In this document: piece by piece, positions 1-8,293 of the stretch
Numbering within the stretch: position 1 is the stretch's first letter
How the letters are laid out: the number at the start of each line of letters is the position of its first letter
Origin: a virus
Reading direction: 5' to 3' (one strand)
DNA: 23,562 nucleotides
IMG/VR virus record: IMGVR_UViG_3300044619_000207
Location: 1 to 23,562 of that record
The notes under the pieces: model-generated
What the model was told of the DNA's origin: nothing
Databases searched by the model: none
What the model saw: only the letters and a program-made list of their open reading frames with translations
Translations under genes and position numbers: made by a program

Positions 1-127
1 TGACATTTGTAATTACCAGAATGCTGCTTAGTGAAATAGCATCATCTAGGTTTCTAAATATTACCTTGTTGTTTGCTGGGTCGAAGGTATAAGACCCATT
101 GAAATCAATTCCTAACAGTGCTTTCAT
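1..127 (-). CDS. Unidentified protein, N-terminus only (runs off left edge)
   Basis: Only the first 42 codons are present. Reading starts at ATG 127-125, three bases after the stop of the 688-aa fibre gene, and is open to the window edge. The residues begin MKALLGIDFNGSYTFD and continue with a short beta-like stretch around VIFRNLDD and ILVITNV. The pattern (a 'Y/F-x-F-x-P' strand followed by 'ILVITNVT') recalls the N-termini of tail-associated structural proteins of aquatic phages, but that is memory of a pattern, not a match I can verify. It is the next gene of the tail module and probably shares its transcript. The function is unknown, and the small visible part limits confidence to the reading frame itself. 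Confidence 0.55.
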   Translation of the reverse strand, partial: MKALLGIDFNGSYTFDPANNKVIFRNLDDAISLSSILVITNV

Positions 128-130
128 GTT

Positions 131-2197
131 TTATCCTAGGGCAATAGCCATAGCTATTACAAAATCCTCATCAACGCCACCGCCACCACCAGTTGAATTG
201 ATAGTGACAGCATCTGATCCAGCATTTGTTGTTATTGTAATGTTTGTACCAGCAACAAGAGTCAGTGTATCTGATGTAGAATCTGCAACAACATCTGATT
301 GTCCTGCCACCGCAATGGTAGTAAATACATTCTGATCACCAGTGTTTGTGTTAGATGATGTACCACTAAATGTTCCTGACTGAGTGGCAAGCGATCCTAG
401 TCCAAGACCTGTTCTTGCATCTGCTGGAGACACATTTTCCCATCTTGTATTTGTTGCATTTCTCTTTAAGAAATGATCTGCCGCTATACCAGAAATAAAG
501 ACATCAGACAGTTCTTCAAGTTCCTGGTAGTTCTGGATGTGAACATCCATTTCACCAGCATTGCCGTTGTTTGCCTTGACAACAAACCCAATGAATACTC
601 CATGATTTGGCGCAGTTGGTATTGTTGTTCTAAAGTCACCAGCGGTTGACTCTGATAGATATATGGGATCTCCATCTGTGAAGGTAGATGTTGGGAGATT
701 ATTTAACCCAGTAAGTCTACCCTTCAACATGATAAATCCATCTGCTCCGTTTGTAATATCGGTAGCAGCGACACCTATTGTGTATGCTGATGTTGCTTCG
801 GTGTTTGCCTGTGCAAGCTCAACAGTAAGATGACTTCCTGTAGACCCAACAATGTATACTGGTCTACCCTTGGAGATTGTTCCTGCTGTACTCTTTCGTA
901 CCGCATACAGAAGTCCTTGATTCACGGGAGATGAATATGTTCCCGTGGTTACGGTCACACCCTGTAGTGTTCCGCCAGTAACAGCAATATTATTTGCAGC
1001 TTGTGTAGCAATAGTTCCAAGACCAAGAGTTGTTCTTGCAGCCGCAGCATCAGCATCATCAATCAAAGTCAAACCAAATGCAGATGCCTGAGAGTCATCT
1101 AGTTTATTATCAAGCGCAGTCTGAAGTAAATTGACATCTGATATTGCATGAGTATGGGCAAGTGGAGTACGAGCATCAGAAAGACGAGCATCGTCCCCGA
1201 CACACGCTGTAGTTGAAGTAGAACCAAAGTTTACTGAAATAGTTCCACTAGTTGTAATAGTTCCACCACCAAGACCAGTACCAGCGGTAATAGATGTTAC
1301 TGTTCCAGAACCAGCAGAAACTGATAGAACACTTCCAGAAATACTTAAACCAGAACCAAGTGTAAGCTCTTCTACTGTTCCTTTAGAGCCAATACCAGTT
1401 CCAACACCAAGAATGGTTTGTCGGTTTCTTGTTTCTAGCTTACCTAATGTTACTGCATTTGTTTTTATTGTTGGGTTGGGAAATGTTCCACTCAAGTCTC
1501 CACCAGCTGAACCAGTTGGTGTGAACACTGGGTTTGTATTTACCCAGTTTGTTCCATTGAACTGAAGAACCTGTGTGTTTGTCGGACTGGAAAGAGAAAC
1601 GTTGCTTAGATCGTTTAGACCAAGTGGTTCAGGTCCAGGAAGTTCGTCAGAAGTCCACGCTGAACCGCTCCATGTCAACACGTCGCCAACAGCGGGTGTT
1701 CCAGTGATAGTAACATCCCCAAGATCTGTAAGGTTGAATGAACTAATCTTGGGTAATCCAATCGGGCTTAGTCCATCCCATGTCGTTGATCCATCACCTA
1801 TTCTAATTTCATTAATGGATGTATCATATCCAACTTCACCAGCGTTGAGAACAACGCCAGTCCAGCTAGTTCCTCTTCGTAGTTGAATTACCTGATCTGC
1901 CGATGATGGGGTTCCGCCATCTATTGGACCACTATCAAGTTTACCATTTATGGTGGACATCAATGTAGAACTAAGTGACCAAGTGGATCCTCCACCTGAT
2001 ACCACGATGTCTCCATACGAACCGTTGGTTATACCAGCAGTAACATATGGAAGTATAGTCCAAGCATCGCTTCCATTTCCAACCTTTAGTTTCTTATTGG
2101 TTGTGTTGTAACCAATCTCACCAACACCAAGTGTTGGATCTTCGTTATCCCAGTTAGTTTCGTTATCTCGTCTTATCCTAATAATGTCGTCAGCCAT
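131..2197 (-). CDS. Large repeat-rich tail fibre protein (688 aa)
   Basis: Predicted virion fibre or receptor-contact protein. Residues 5-50 and 103-147 are two copies of a domain of the type 'I-x-[IL]-R-R-x...GE[IV]GY...IGDGS..W..L', common at the N-termini of aquatic phage fibres. A 'L-[TSN]-D-[LV]' ... 'QVLQFNGTNWVN' type motif recurs at about 156-184, 194-220 and again near the C-terminal third (LSDVFISGIAADHF). Two 'ARTxLGLGxxATQ' strings (AARTTLGLGTIATQ, DARTGLGLGSLATQ) look like trimeric fibre repeats. A mid-late segment with GRPVYIVGSTG, DGFIMLKGRL and GDPIYLSESTAG is a widespread phage fibre domain. The chain ends with a Gly5 linker and a short acidic/hydrophobic tail. The start ATG overlaps the previous stop (TAATG) and has GGGGAA upstream. 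The fibre class is well supported; the receptor is unknown. Confidence 0.85.
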   Translation of the reverse strand: MADDIIRIRRDNETNWDNEDPTLGVGEIGYNTTNKKLKVGNGSDAWTILPYVTAGITNGSYGDIVVSGGGSTWSLSSTLMSTINGKLDSGPIDGGTPSSADQVIQLRRGTSWTGVVLNAGEVGYDTSINEIRIGDGSTTWDGLSPIGLPKISSFNLTDLGDVTITGTPAVGDVLTWSGSAWTSDELPGPEPLGLNDLSNVSLSSPTNTQVLQFNGTNWVNTNPVFTPTGSAGGDLSGTFPNPTIKTNAVTLGKLETRNRQTILGVGTGIGSKGTVEELTLGSGLSISGSVLSVSAGSGTVTSITAGTGLGGGTITTSGTISVNFGSTSTTACVGDDARLSDARTPLAHTHAISDVNLLQTALDNKLDDSQASAFGLTLIDDADAAAARTTLGLGTIATQAANNIAVTGGTLQGVTVTTGTYSSPVNQGLLYAVRKSTAGTISKGRPVYIVGSTGSHLTVELAQANTEATSAYTIGVAATDITNGADGFIMLKGRLTGLNNLPTSTFTDGDPIYLSESTAGDFRTTIPTAPNHGVFIGFVVKANNGNAGEMDVHIQNYQELEELSDVFISGIAADHFLKRNATNTRWENVSPADARTGLGLGSLATQSGTFSGTSSNTNTGDQNVFTTIAVAGQSDVVADSTSDTLTLVAGTNITITTNAGSDAVTINSTGGGGGVDEDFVIAMAIALG
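1757..2185 (-). repeat. Two divergent copies of a fibre N-terminal domain
   Basis: Protein-level tandem repeat in the 688-aa fibre. Copy 1 covers about 2048-2185 (starts IIRIRRDNETNW, ends VGNGSDAWTILPY). Copy 2 covers about 1757-1891 (starts VIQLRRGTSWTG, ends IGDGSTTWDGL). A Gly/Ser linker of about 50 residues separates them. Shared key positions are the R-R pair, GE[IV]GY, the G-[ND]-G-S turn and a Trp. The copies are clearly alignable as protein but not as DNA, which points to an old duplication or a shared modular fold. Confidence 0.7.
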
Positions 2198-2451
2198 TAT
2201 GCTTCCCCACCGTTTATATCGTTGGTGTTAACAGATGAAGCATTGCCACCATCCCAGTCATTAACCTGGGTTTGTGGGGCAAATTCTCCATCTAGAATTG
2301 TTTGCGTGGGTGTTGTATTAAGATCAAGAGTTTGAATAAGACCAGAAGCATACTCGGCAACAAGCTCTCCATCTTGGTTGATAAACAGCCGAATAATTCC
2401 AGCCGTTATCTCTGTTGGAGTTCTTTCTATTGTTCGTTTATAGTTTGGCAT
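2197..2451 (-). CDS. Small fibre-associated protein, unknown (84 aa)
   Basis: The product begins MPNYKRTIERTPTEI. Its central part, GIIRLFINQDGELVAEYASG, reads as a beta-hairpin of the 'xLRLFVDxDGxLxxxDxxG' kind that I associate with short phage tail or collar-fibre proteins. The last 30 residues are Asn/Gly/Asp-rich and probably disordered. No signal peptide or membrane segment is visible. The gene overlaps the upstream lipoprotein gene by 14 bases and the downstream fibre by one base (TAATG), so it sits in one translationally coupled string. Its ribosome-binding purines are the A-rich poly-Lys codons of the gene before it. A minor virion part or fibre assembly partner is plausible; function is inferred only from position and composition. 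Confidence 0.6.
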   Translation of the reverse strand: MPNYKRTIERTPTEITAGIIRLFINQDGELVAEYASGLIQTLDLNTTPTQTILDGEFAPQTQVNDWDGGNASSVNTNDINGGEA

Positions 2452-2977
2452 TTTTCTTTTTCTTTTTAAACGCCTTGTTAAGCTCTGGGTCCATAGCTCT
2501 TAAAGCAGCAACGGCCTCTCTAATTGCAGTGTTGCTATTGTCATCCAAGGCTTCTGAAAGAAGTTTTGCTTCTTCAATCTTGGCTGATGGTATATATCCA
2601 ACCATCTTTTTAACAAGCAAACCTAACCCAGAATACCACAGAAACAAAAGACAACCAAGTATTGAAAGACCAATTACAACTACCTGTAGGGCGCTGGCCC
2701 ACCAAGGAACTATGTCCTTTACCCCCGAAGTCGCTTCGATGACAACTTGGGTTTTCTCAATAATCTCGGTCTGTTTAGAAATCCCTTGATTGGATCTTTC
2801 CTTGATTTCTTTTGTTCTTGGTGGCTCTGCTGCAGCTGCTTCATGGATCTTTACAAACTCCTGCTTTGATTCCTCCGCGAGTGTCCGTATTTCATTTGCG
2901 TTGGTTTGTATCTTGCCTACGGCAGAACAAGACATTGTAAACAATAGCGAACTAATGATGATCGTTTTTATCAACAT
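2438..2977 (-). CDS. Putative lipoprotein with second membrane segment (179 aa)
   Basis: From ATG 2977 the product starts MLIKTIIISSLLFTMSC, a short positive n-region, hydrophobic core and Cys17. This resembles a lipoprotein signal, although positions -3 and -2 (Thr, Met) are not ideal for a lipobox. Residues 20-85 are charged and helical (KIQTNANEI...EEIIEKTQ type, probable coiled coil). Residues about 92-123 (WWASALQVVVIGLSILGCLL onward) form a strong transmembrane segment. The C-terminus is basic with five consecutive Lys. An in-frame ATG at 3040 with GGAG just upstream would add 21 residues in front of the signal. I prefer 2977 because it puts the signal at the N-terminus, but this is uncertain. 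The gene overlaps the one-TM gene upstream by 26 bases. It might act in lysis (spanin or holin-like) or in envelope modification; no family was recognised. Confidence 0.6.
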   Translation of the reverse strand: MLIKTIIISSLLFTMSCSAVGKIQTNANEIRTLAEESKQEFVKIHEAAAAEPPRTKEIKERSNQGISKQTEIIEKTQVVIEATSGVKDIVPWWASALQVVVIGLSILGCLLFLWYSGLGLLVKKMVGYIPSAKIEEAKLLSEALDDNSNTAIREAVAALRAMDPELNKAFKKKKKNAKL

Positions 2978-3236
2978 TGATGCCGCTACGAACCATTGCA
3001 AGCGTAAGTGTCTGCAAAACATTTCGTATTTCGTGTACATGTTTCTCCAGTTGCTCTACTCTGTCTAAAACAGCATTGTGTTCAACTGTCTTGATGTCCT
3101 TGCCAGCTTTTATCTCTGCTTCTAAACTTGAAATCTTGCTAGCTATCCAATAGACGCAACCAGCTGCTGGTATAAATAGAACACTGATAACTAGCAGCAG
3201 TTGTTCTATTGTTAATGGTGTAATAGTCTGTTCCAT
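2952..3236 (-). CDS. One-TM coiled-coil protein, holin- or i-spanin-like (94 aa)
   Basis: From ATG 3236 the product has one N-terminal transmembrane segment, about residues 11-32 (EQLLLVISVLFIPAAGCVYW), followed by a charged helical stretch of about 50 residues with heptad character (ISSLEAEIKAG, LDRVEQLEKHVHEIRNVL) and a hydrophilic DKNDHH end. An upstream TTG at 3257 is possible but lies inside the previous coding region. The size, N-terminal anchor and coiled coil fit a small phage holin or inner-membrane spanin, and T7 likewise places its holin (17.5) just after the fibre gene. No Shine-Dalgarno is evident; the start follows the previous stop closely (TAATATG), suggesting coupling. The lysis role is inference from topology and position only. 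Confidence 0.6.
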   Translation of the reverse strand: MEQTITPLTIEQLLLVISVLFIPAAGCVYWIASKISSLEAEIKAGKDIKTVEHNAVLDRVEQLEKHVHEIRNVLQTLTLAMVRSGINVDKNDHH

Positions 3237-3237
3237 A

Positions 3238-4686
3238 TTAGTACAAAGAAATTGCAACCTCTATTGGCGCATTTCCAGAAGTGTATGAGAAGCTGATTGG
3301 GGTAGGAGATCCCCAACCATATGTTAGAATTGAATAACCGCTATACAGTGTTTGATAATCAGCAGTTAAAGCAACTTCCGTCGATGCTGGAATTGTATGC
3401 AACGATATTGACTTATAGTAATTAGAAATGTTGTGTTGCATTCTCCAGTACATAATGCGTACTGGAAATGTTGCGTTGTTTTTTACTGTAACGCGATTGT
3501 TGCTTGGAGTGCCTGTGTTTGTCACATAGATTTCAAGCGGACCCAAAAACCACCTATCGGCAAACAAAGGTTTACTATTCCCTATGCCAACAACAGGAAG
3601 CTGACAGTAAACAGTGTTCTGTGCTGCCAATCCTGGAATAGTAGCGGAGCCGCTTGTTTTTAGAGTTCCCTGTATATCAACATCTCCAAGCACGGTAAGT
3701 TTTCCAATACCATCAGAGTTCCTTGCACTAATGGTAACTCCCTTATCAGAGCCAGTTCTTCCATTTCCATCTACCTTGATAAATCTTGAGTTAGTAGCTA
3801 GATTGGGGGAAAGAACAAGATTTTCCAGTCCTACGTTTCCAGTAGTAGAATCGTTTGCAAAGATATAGTTATTCGTAGGAGCATTCATTTGAATGTTTCC
3901 AGAGAATGTCTTAAGTGCTGTTATTGTCTGAGCACTGCTAAGGGTACAAACTACACCTTGCGCGTTTGTTCCGAGCGCATAGAAGTCTAGGCTTACACCG
4001 CTTGCAAACAAAGCGTTTGTTGGGTTTAGTCTAAGTACTTCAACAGCCGTGGTTGCGTTTGTTGGCTTAAGGACTATGTCCTTGTTTGCCCCGCTACCAG
4101 CAATGCAGGAAGTAGAACCAGCCAACTCAATTCCGTTTCCACTAGCCGATGGATTAAATGTCTTGGTTCCTGTGATTGTTTGGTTTAGATCGAGACTAAC
4201 GCCACCAGATGTTTGACTTACTGGAGTCCAGTTGGTTCCATCCCAAACACTTAAGGCATATGAGGCTGCTGGATTACACCAGAGTTGGCCAGTGTCAGCT
4301 GCGTTTACTGTTGGTTCTGTGTTTCCATAGTAGATCTTTCCAGCCTTATCCAAAATACCACGGGCATTGAATGAATTTAGGGTGGTTCCAACATTGTTCT
4401 TTAGCTCTACAGAGTTTGCAGTCTGTCCACTTGTCATGCTTAGCGTAAGTGTTCTAACCGCTGGATCATATTTAAGACCAACAGCAGCCACTGGCAGGTT
4501 TCTATTTGTCGATGGGTTGTGATCCAGAGTAACCAGTGTGTTATCGTGATCTGTTAGATTGGAAATCCCAGGATCTCCAAAAGTTGTCATTGTCCAGGAA
4601 TTGTTGGCTAACGAATACTGCCAAGTAATTCCGTTGTCTGTGTATGTCTGTCCATTTGTCGGACTGTCAGGAAAGTTGATTGGCAT
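3238..4686 (-). CDS. Tail fibre-like structural protein (482 aa)
   Basis: The N-terminus MPINFPDSPTNGQTYTD with GITWQYSLANNSW is a short module seen at the start of many aquatic phage structural proteins. Around residues 145-155, LSVWDGTNWTPVS repeats the 'W-x-G-x-x-W' idea. Two 'QTITxxKTF' units follow (SLDLNQTITGTKTF and SSAQTITALKTFSG), typical of beta-helical or triple-helical fibre shafts. A further stretch with GDVDIQGTLKTSGSATI is the common fibre 'tip' connector. The last 120 residues, from FADRWFLGPLEIYV to the end, are rich in aromatic and beta-forming residues and look like a separate globular head, possibly for receptor binding. AAGGTACAAC precedes the ATG. The fibre class is well supported; whether it is a fibre, collar or appendage cannot be told. 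Confidence 0.8.
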   Translation of the reverse strand: MPINFPDSPTNGQTYTDNGITWQYSLANNSWTMTTFGDPGISNLTDHDNTLVTLDHNPSTNRNLPVAAVGLKYDPAVRTLTLSMTSGQTANSVELKNNVGTTLNSFNARGILDKAGKIYYGNTEPTVNAADTGQLWCNPAASYALSVWDGTNWTPVSQTSGGVSLDLNQTITGTKTFNPSASGNGIELAGSTSCIAGSGANKDIVLKPTNATTAVEVLRLNPTNALFASGVSLDFYALGTNAQGVVCTLSSAQTITALKTFSGNIQMNAPTNNYIFANDSTTGNVGLENLVLSPNLATNSRFIKVDGNGRTGSDKGVTISARNSDGIGKLTVLGDVDIQGTLKTSGSATIPGLAAQNTVYCQLPVVGIGNSKPLFADRWFLGPLEIYVTNTGTPSNNRVTVKNNATFPVRIMYWRMQHNISNYYKSISLHTIPASTEVALTADYQTLYSGYSILTYGWGSPTPISFSYTSGNAPIEVAISLY

Positions 4687-4694
4687 GTTGTACC

Positions 4695-5612
4695 TTATAC
4701 TGCTGGGGAAGCCACATCAACCCAATAACCGATTTCTCCGTTGTGGGTTTCATCTAGACTTCCATATCTATTGTCTGGCGTGTAGACATATAGTCTACCG
4801 TTTGTTGTGTTGTACCACAGCGAACCCCACTTGAACAGGCCGTTACCACCTGTTGATCTGGTTGGTGCTGATGGAGATGAGAAGAACGAACCAGGAAGTG
4901 TACCCAAAGGAACTTGGCTTTGTGTCACGACTAGTTTACCAGTGGCATCTAGCGTTGCAATTCCATTTGGCTGTCCAAGCTTGTTCGTGAGTTGACTGGC
5001 AATAAGGCCGTCAACATATCCCTTGGTTGCTGCATCTACAGCGTTGTCTGGAGATGCGACATTTATAATCTTGTTTCCACCCATGTCAAAATCAATTGAC
5101 ATAGGATTGACAACAGCATCCCAATCGTTTCTATTTATGGAATTGTAGATGCCATAGTACAACTCTTGCAATAGTGCCAATAGCTGTGATGTGTTTAGAT
5201 TGAGTTGATCTGCGGTGATTCTAGAGCCAGTGACCCAAGTAACCAATGCTTCTGCAAGCATTGACTTACGCATGATCAGCAGGTTTTCATTTGGGGACCA
5301 AATAGCATAGGATGATGTCGAACCGTTGTCGTATACAAATTGATAGTTTCCTATTTCTTGGGCCGCAGTAATTTCTCTTGTCTGTTCGTTAAATGTAAAA
5401 ATCGAGCCAGGAACTAAACCAATCTCTCTAAACTCTCTAAGCGATAGAGTTGGTGTTCCTTCCAAAAAGTAAATATCTTTTCTGAAGACAACTATTTGAT
5501 CTTTATGTGGAATGCCTTCAGTTAAAGACAACTGGGCATAAGATATTGAGGTGGTTGGTAGGGTGTATTGCCTATCTACAGCCACCGTTACTTTACTTAG
5601 GTTTGTTGCCAT
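4695..5612 (-). CDS. T7 gp17-like tail fibre N-terminal adaptor (305 aa)
   Basis: Tail fibre protein whose first ~200 residues resemble the T7 gp17 N-terminal (Phage_T7_tail) domain that docks fibres on the tail tube. VTGSRITADQLNLNTSQLLA aligns with T7 'DGSILRAYDLNVAQIQ', and DMGGNKIINVASPDNAVDAA with T7 'DARGRRIVNLANAVDDRDAV'. A short spacer with GIATLDATGKLV and a compact C-terminal segment (GSLWYNTTNGRLYVYTPD) follow. T7 gp17 is 553 residues, so this version lacks a long shaft and tip. It immediately follows tail tubular B, whose product would be part of its docking site. Likely role: adaptor on which the 482- and 688-aa fibres are mounted. The gp17 N-domain assignment is firm; the adaptor idea is inference. 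Confidence 0.85.
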   Translation of the reverse strand: MATNLSKVTVAVDRQYTLPTTSISYAQLSLTEGIPHKDQIVVFRKDIYFLEGTPTLSLREFREIGLVPGSIFTFNEQTREITAAQEIGNYQFVYDNGSTSSYAIWSPNENLLIMRKSMLAEALVTWVTGSRITADQLNLNTSQLLALLQELYYGIYNSINRNDWDAVVNPMSIDFDMGGNKIINVASPDNAVDAATKGYVDGLIASQLTNKLGQPNGIATLDATGKLVVTQSQVPLGTLPGSFFSSPSAPTRSTGGNGLFKWGSLWYNTTNGRLYVYTPDNRYGSLDETHNGEIGYWVDVASPAV

Positions 5613-5614
5613 GT

Positions 5615-8293
5615 TTATCTCAATGATGAGTTGTTCTTGTTGAACACAGTCTTGAATTCAAGCTGGGTTATGTTGCACGGGGTAACGGAATCGTTGATGA
5701 TTTCAATCTGTGTTTCATCTGCGAATCCAAATACTTTTGCGGTGAATGTACCATCTACTGCAAGTATTGGGTTTGTTTCAAGATTTGTCGCTGAAAATTC
5801 AGAAACAAGCTTATTTTGTCGCCCTCTTCTAGTTACCTGCACGCTGTAGTTTCCAGTCTTGTGGTGCCTTACCGTCAGTGTCTTAAGGTTTACGGTGCCT
5901 TCGATGATGTTGTTTCCTTCTCCTCTTAGATAAATAGGAGAGAGTTCAATGCTCATTCTATAGGCAGATCCAACGTATATGTTCTTAAGCAGATGATTGC
6001 TTAGGTTGATTCCGCTTATGACAAAAGACGTGGTGTTACCTAGTCTGGTTGTTTCCAGAATCTTAAATACAGAATCTTTTATGTCTCCAAAATCATCTGT
6101 AAGAACAACGTAAGCTTCGTCTTCTTGTGGAAGAAGATATGGAATAGTTACTGTAGTGGTAAGACCAGAGCTTGTGACATTGCTCGACATCAGCAGGAGT
6201 TTGGTCCTTGAATCCAGTTTTGGAATGTTTGTTTCTTCCTGTTCGAGCAAGGAAGACATTAGATACCAAACTCCGCCTCTCTTTACGAAACCATATAGGT
6301 AGTTATCCCATACCTTTATGCTGAAGATTTCATCATCGTTTGATAGAATATATCTCCAGAATGCGGACTGAATCAACTGGCCCCCGTCAAATCTATTGCA
6401 GTAGATGTATATTGTGTTCTTGTTATCTTCATCTACAGCAAGGATATAGTTCTGTGCAACGGCAGTAGTTACATCTTTATAGTTCTTTGGCAGATAGCCA
6501 CGAACTGTATTCGACAGTTCAATAGCCGTATTGAATTCTCGGCTATCTTGGTTAAGGTAGATGTACAATCTTTCCTTATCCAAGAAGTAGATTTGACTGC
6601 CAAGGGTCAGCGGGTCTACCAAATCGGCTGTTGAGTAGAAGGTTGTGCTGCTTATCTCTGCCGTTAGCGGAGAGATTAGATTGCTGTCGCCTTTAAGTTC
6701 AAACTGAACCCCACCCTTTGTGTTGATGAATAGGTATTGATTGAACGGAACCATTGCCGTAATCTCGGCATAGCTATTGCTTGCTGCGCGAACGTCAATG
6801 GGATCTGATACAGTTACATTGCTTGGGTCTTTGATCCACAGGTCTTCTAGTACGCCCATCTGAGATGAGAACACTATGTCTCCAGACGCAAAGAACAGCC
6901 TGTCTCTGAAGTTGCAGAGGGCTGTTATTTGAACATGCCTTGCTTCTCCCTCTGGTGTGAGGAATGGAGATGGACCTGGGTTTGTTACTCTATCGCCGAC
7001 CGTTCGTGGTGTCCAATTGATTGGCTCAAACTTAAAGACACCATTCAAGAAGGTAAGCTTTTGAGGCATTCTCTTCTTGTCTATGACCGACGAATGGTCT
7101 GGTGTTCTTACTTTTTGTGTGTATGGCTTTCCCTTACCAGTTACTCCAGACTCGACCTGATCTTCTGGGAAAGAAACAATCCTGTAATACCCAGCATCCA
7201 ATGATAGGTAAGGAGCATCACAGTAATATATCTTTCCTCTGCCGTCTGGAATTGGCGTTGGAGCAGCTGTTGGATTATAGTACGGTGTATCCGCATCATA
7301 CAGCAATTTTAACATATCTCTTGCCGATGTGTCAGCAGGAATAGCAATAGGGGTTGTCTCGGCAAGTCTCTCGTTCAACACAATCCAGTCGTTGTTATCA
7401 GGTGGAAATCTTATTTCTCCAAAGTTTTCAACTGACTGACCAAGCCAAGGCTTTTCAAAGTCGCCATAGACATAATCTTCAACTGGAATAAACTGCTGAG
7501 GAAACCCAACATCCCAAGATTCACCATCTCTGAGTGTGTGGTTGTTTGGATATAGTCTACCATCCGTTGTCTTTTTTACTCGAACTGCGGAGTAATACGT
7601 TACCTTGTTTCCAATTAGGTCAGTGGCCCCTATTTCTTTTCCGTCCAAGCCAACAATCTTTCCACTGGTTCCTGATGTAAAACCAGCATATACCTTTGTG
7701 TTTAGGTATACAATATTTGTACCAAGTTGCAATGCCTTAAGGACTTCCTTTGGCTTGCCAGAACCGTGTGTTATATAGGTTCTTGTGTCTCTATTTATCA
7801 ACCCAGTATTGAGAACGGTTGTATACTTTTGAAGCGGGGTTCCAGATAAAACGTTTAAAGACAAGGTGTAAATTGGATACCTAGCATCGGTATTTGTTAT
7901 GCTATCTAATCCGTTCCATGTCAGTTCTGGATCCTGTGGATCCCATTGAGCTTCTGGTGTTTGGTTTGTCCACCCGACATCAGTGATCTTCATCACATAG
8001 AACAAAGTGCTGGTTGCTTGTATTGCGTTTCTATCTATGATTATCAGGTATCTGTTGTCTCTATCGAGTTGATACCAAGTGAAGTGAGGATCTACGGTTG
8101 TTGGAAGAAACGATAGATCGTATGTTCCAACACCGCTTAGAATAGAAAATCCAGGTCTTTTTTCAACCGATCTTTCCAAGGATACCAGACAGTTGTCTAG
8201 GTTTTCAGCTTGGAATGGGGTTCTTTTGCTTGCTGGTTGTCTGCTTACTCCACCGCTTAAGGTTAGAATAGGAATGATTTGCTTTTCAGCCAT
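5615..8293 (-). CDS. Tail tubular protein B (gp12-like, 892 aa)
   Basis: Tail nozzle protein that closes the distal end of the short podovirus tail. The N-terminus from MAEKQIIPILTLSGGVSRQP to ERSVEKRPGFS matches the T7 gp12 start ('NLKGGISQQP...LQKRPP'). Conserved-looking parts include GEARHVQITALCNFRDRLFF, VTVSDPIDVRAASNSYAEI and AMVPFNQYLFINTKGGVQFE, typical of the large beta-propeller of this family. The product is about 100 residues longer than T7 gp12 (794). I start at ATG 8293, which overlaps the stop of tail tubular A (TGATG) and has AAAGGA upstream. An in-frame start five codons earlier lies inside that gene. Its neighbours (tail tubular A before, fibre adaptor after) agree with the assignment. 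Confidence 0.93.
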   Translation of the reverse strand: MAEKQIIPILTLSGGVSRQPASKRTPFQAENLDNCLVSLERSVEKRPGFSILSGVGTYDLSFLPTTVDPHFTWYQLDRDNRYLIIIDRNAIQATSTLFYVMKITDVGWTNQTPEAQWDPQDPELTWNGLDSITNTDARYPIYTLSLNVLSGTPLQKYTTVLNTGLINRDTRTYITHGSGKPKEVLKALQLGTNIVYLNTKVYAGFTSGTSGKIVGLDGKEIGATDLIGNKVTYYSAVRVKKTTDGRLYPNNHTLRDGESWDVGFPQQFIPVEDYVYGDFEKPWLGQSVENFGEIRFPPDNNDWIVLNERLAETTPIAIPADTSARDMLKLLYDADTPYYNPTAAPTPIPDGRGKIYYCDAPYLSLDAGYYRIVSFPEDQVESGVTGKGKPYTQKVRTPDHSSVIDKKRMPQKLTFLNGVFKFEPINWTPRTVGDRVTNPGPSPFLTPEGEARHVQITALCNFRDRLFFASGDIVFSSQMGVLEDLWIKDPSNVTVSDPIDVRAASNSYAEITAMVPFNQYLFINTKGGVQFELKGDSNLISPLTAEISSTTFYSTADLVDPLTLGSQIYFLDKERLYIYLNQDSREFNTAIELSNTVRGYLPKNYKDVTTAVAQNYILAVDEDNKNTIYIYCNRFDGGQLIQSAFWRYILSNDDEIFSIKVWDNYLYGFVKRGGVWYLMSSLLEQEETNIPKLDSRTKLLLMSSNVTSSGLTTTVTIPYLLPQEDEAYVVLTDDFGDIKDSVFKILETTRLGNTTSFVISGINLSNHLLKNIYVGSAYRMSIELSPIYLRGEGNNIIEGTVNLKTLTVRHHKTGNYSVQVTRRGRQNKLVSEFSATNLETNPILAVDGTFTAKVFGFADETQIEIINDSVTPCNITQLEFKTVFNKNNSSLR

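Noticed and set aside
131-2197. Plus- and minus-strand frames of 60-105 codons inside the fibre gene
   Set aside because: They are shadows of a low-complexity, T/A-rich fibre gene; none has domain-like sequence.
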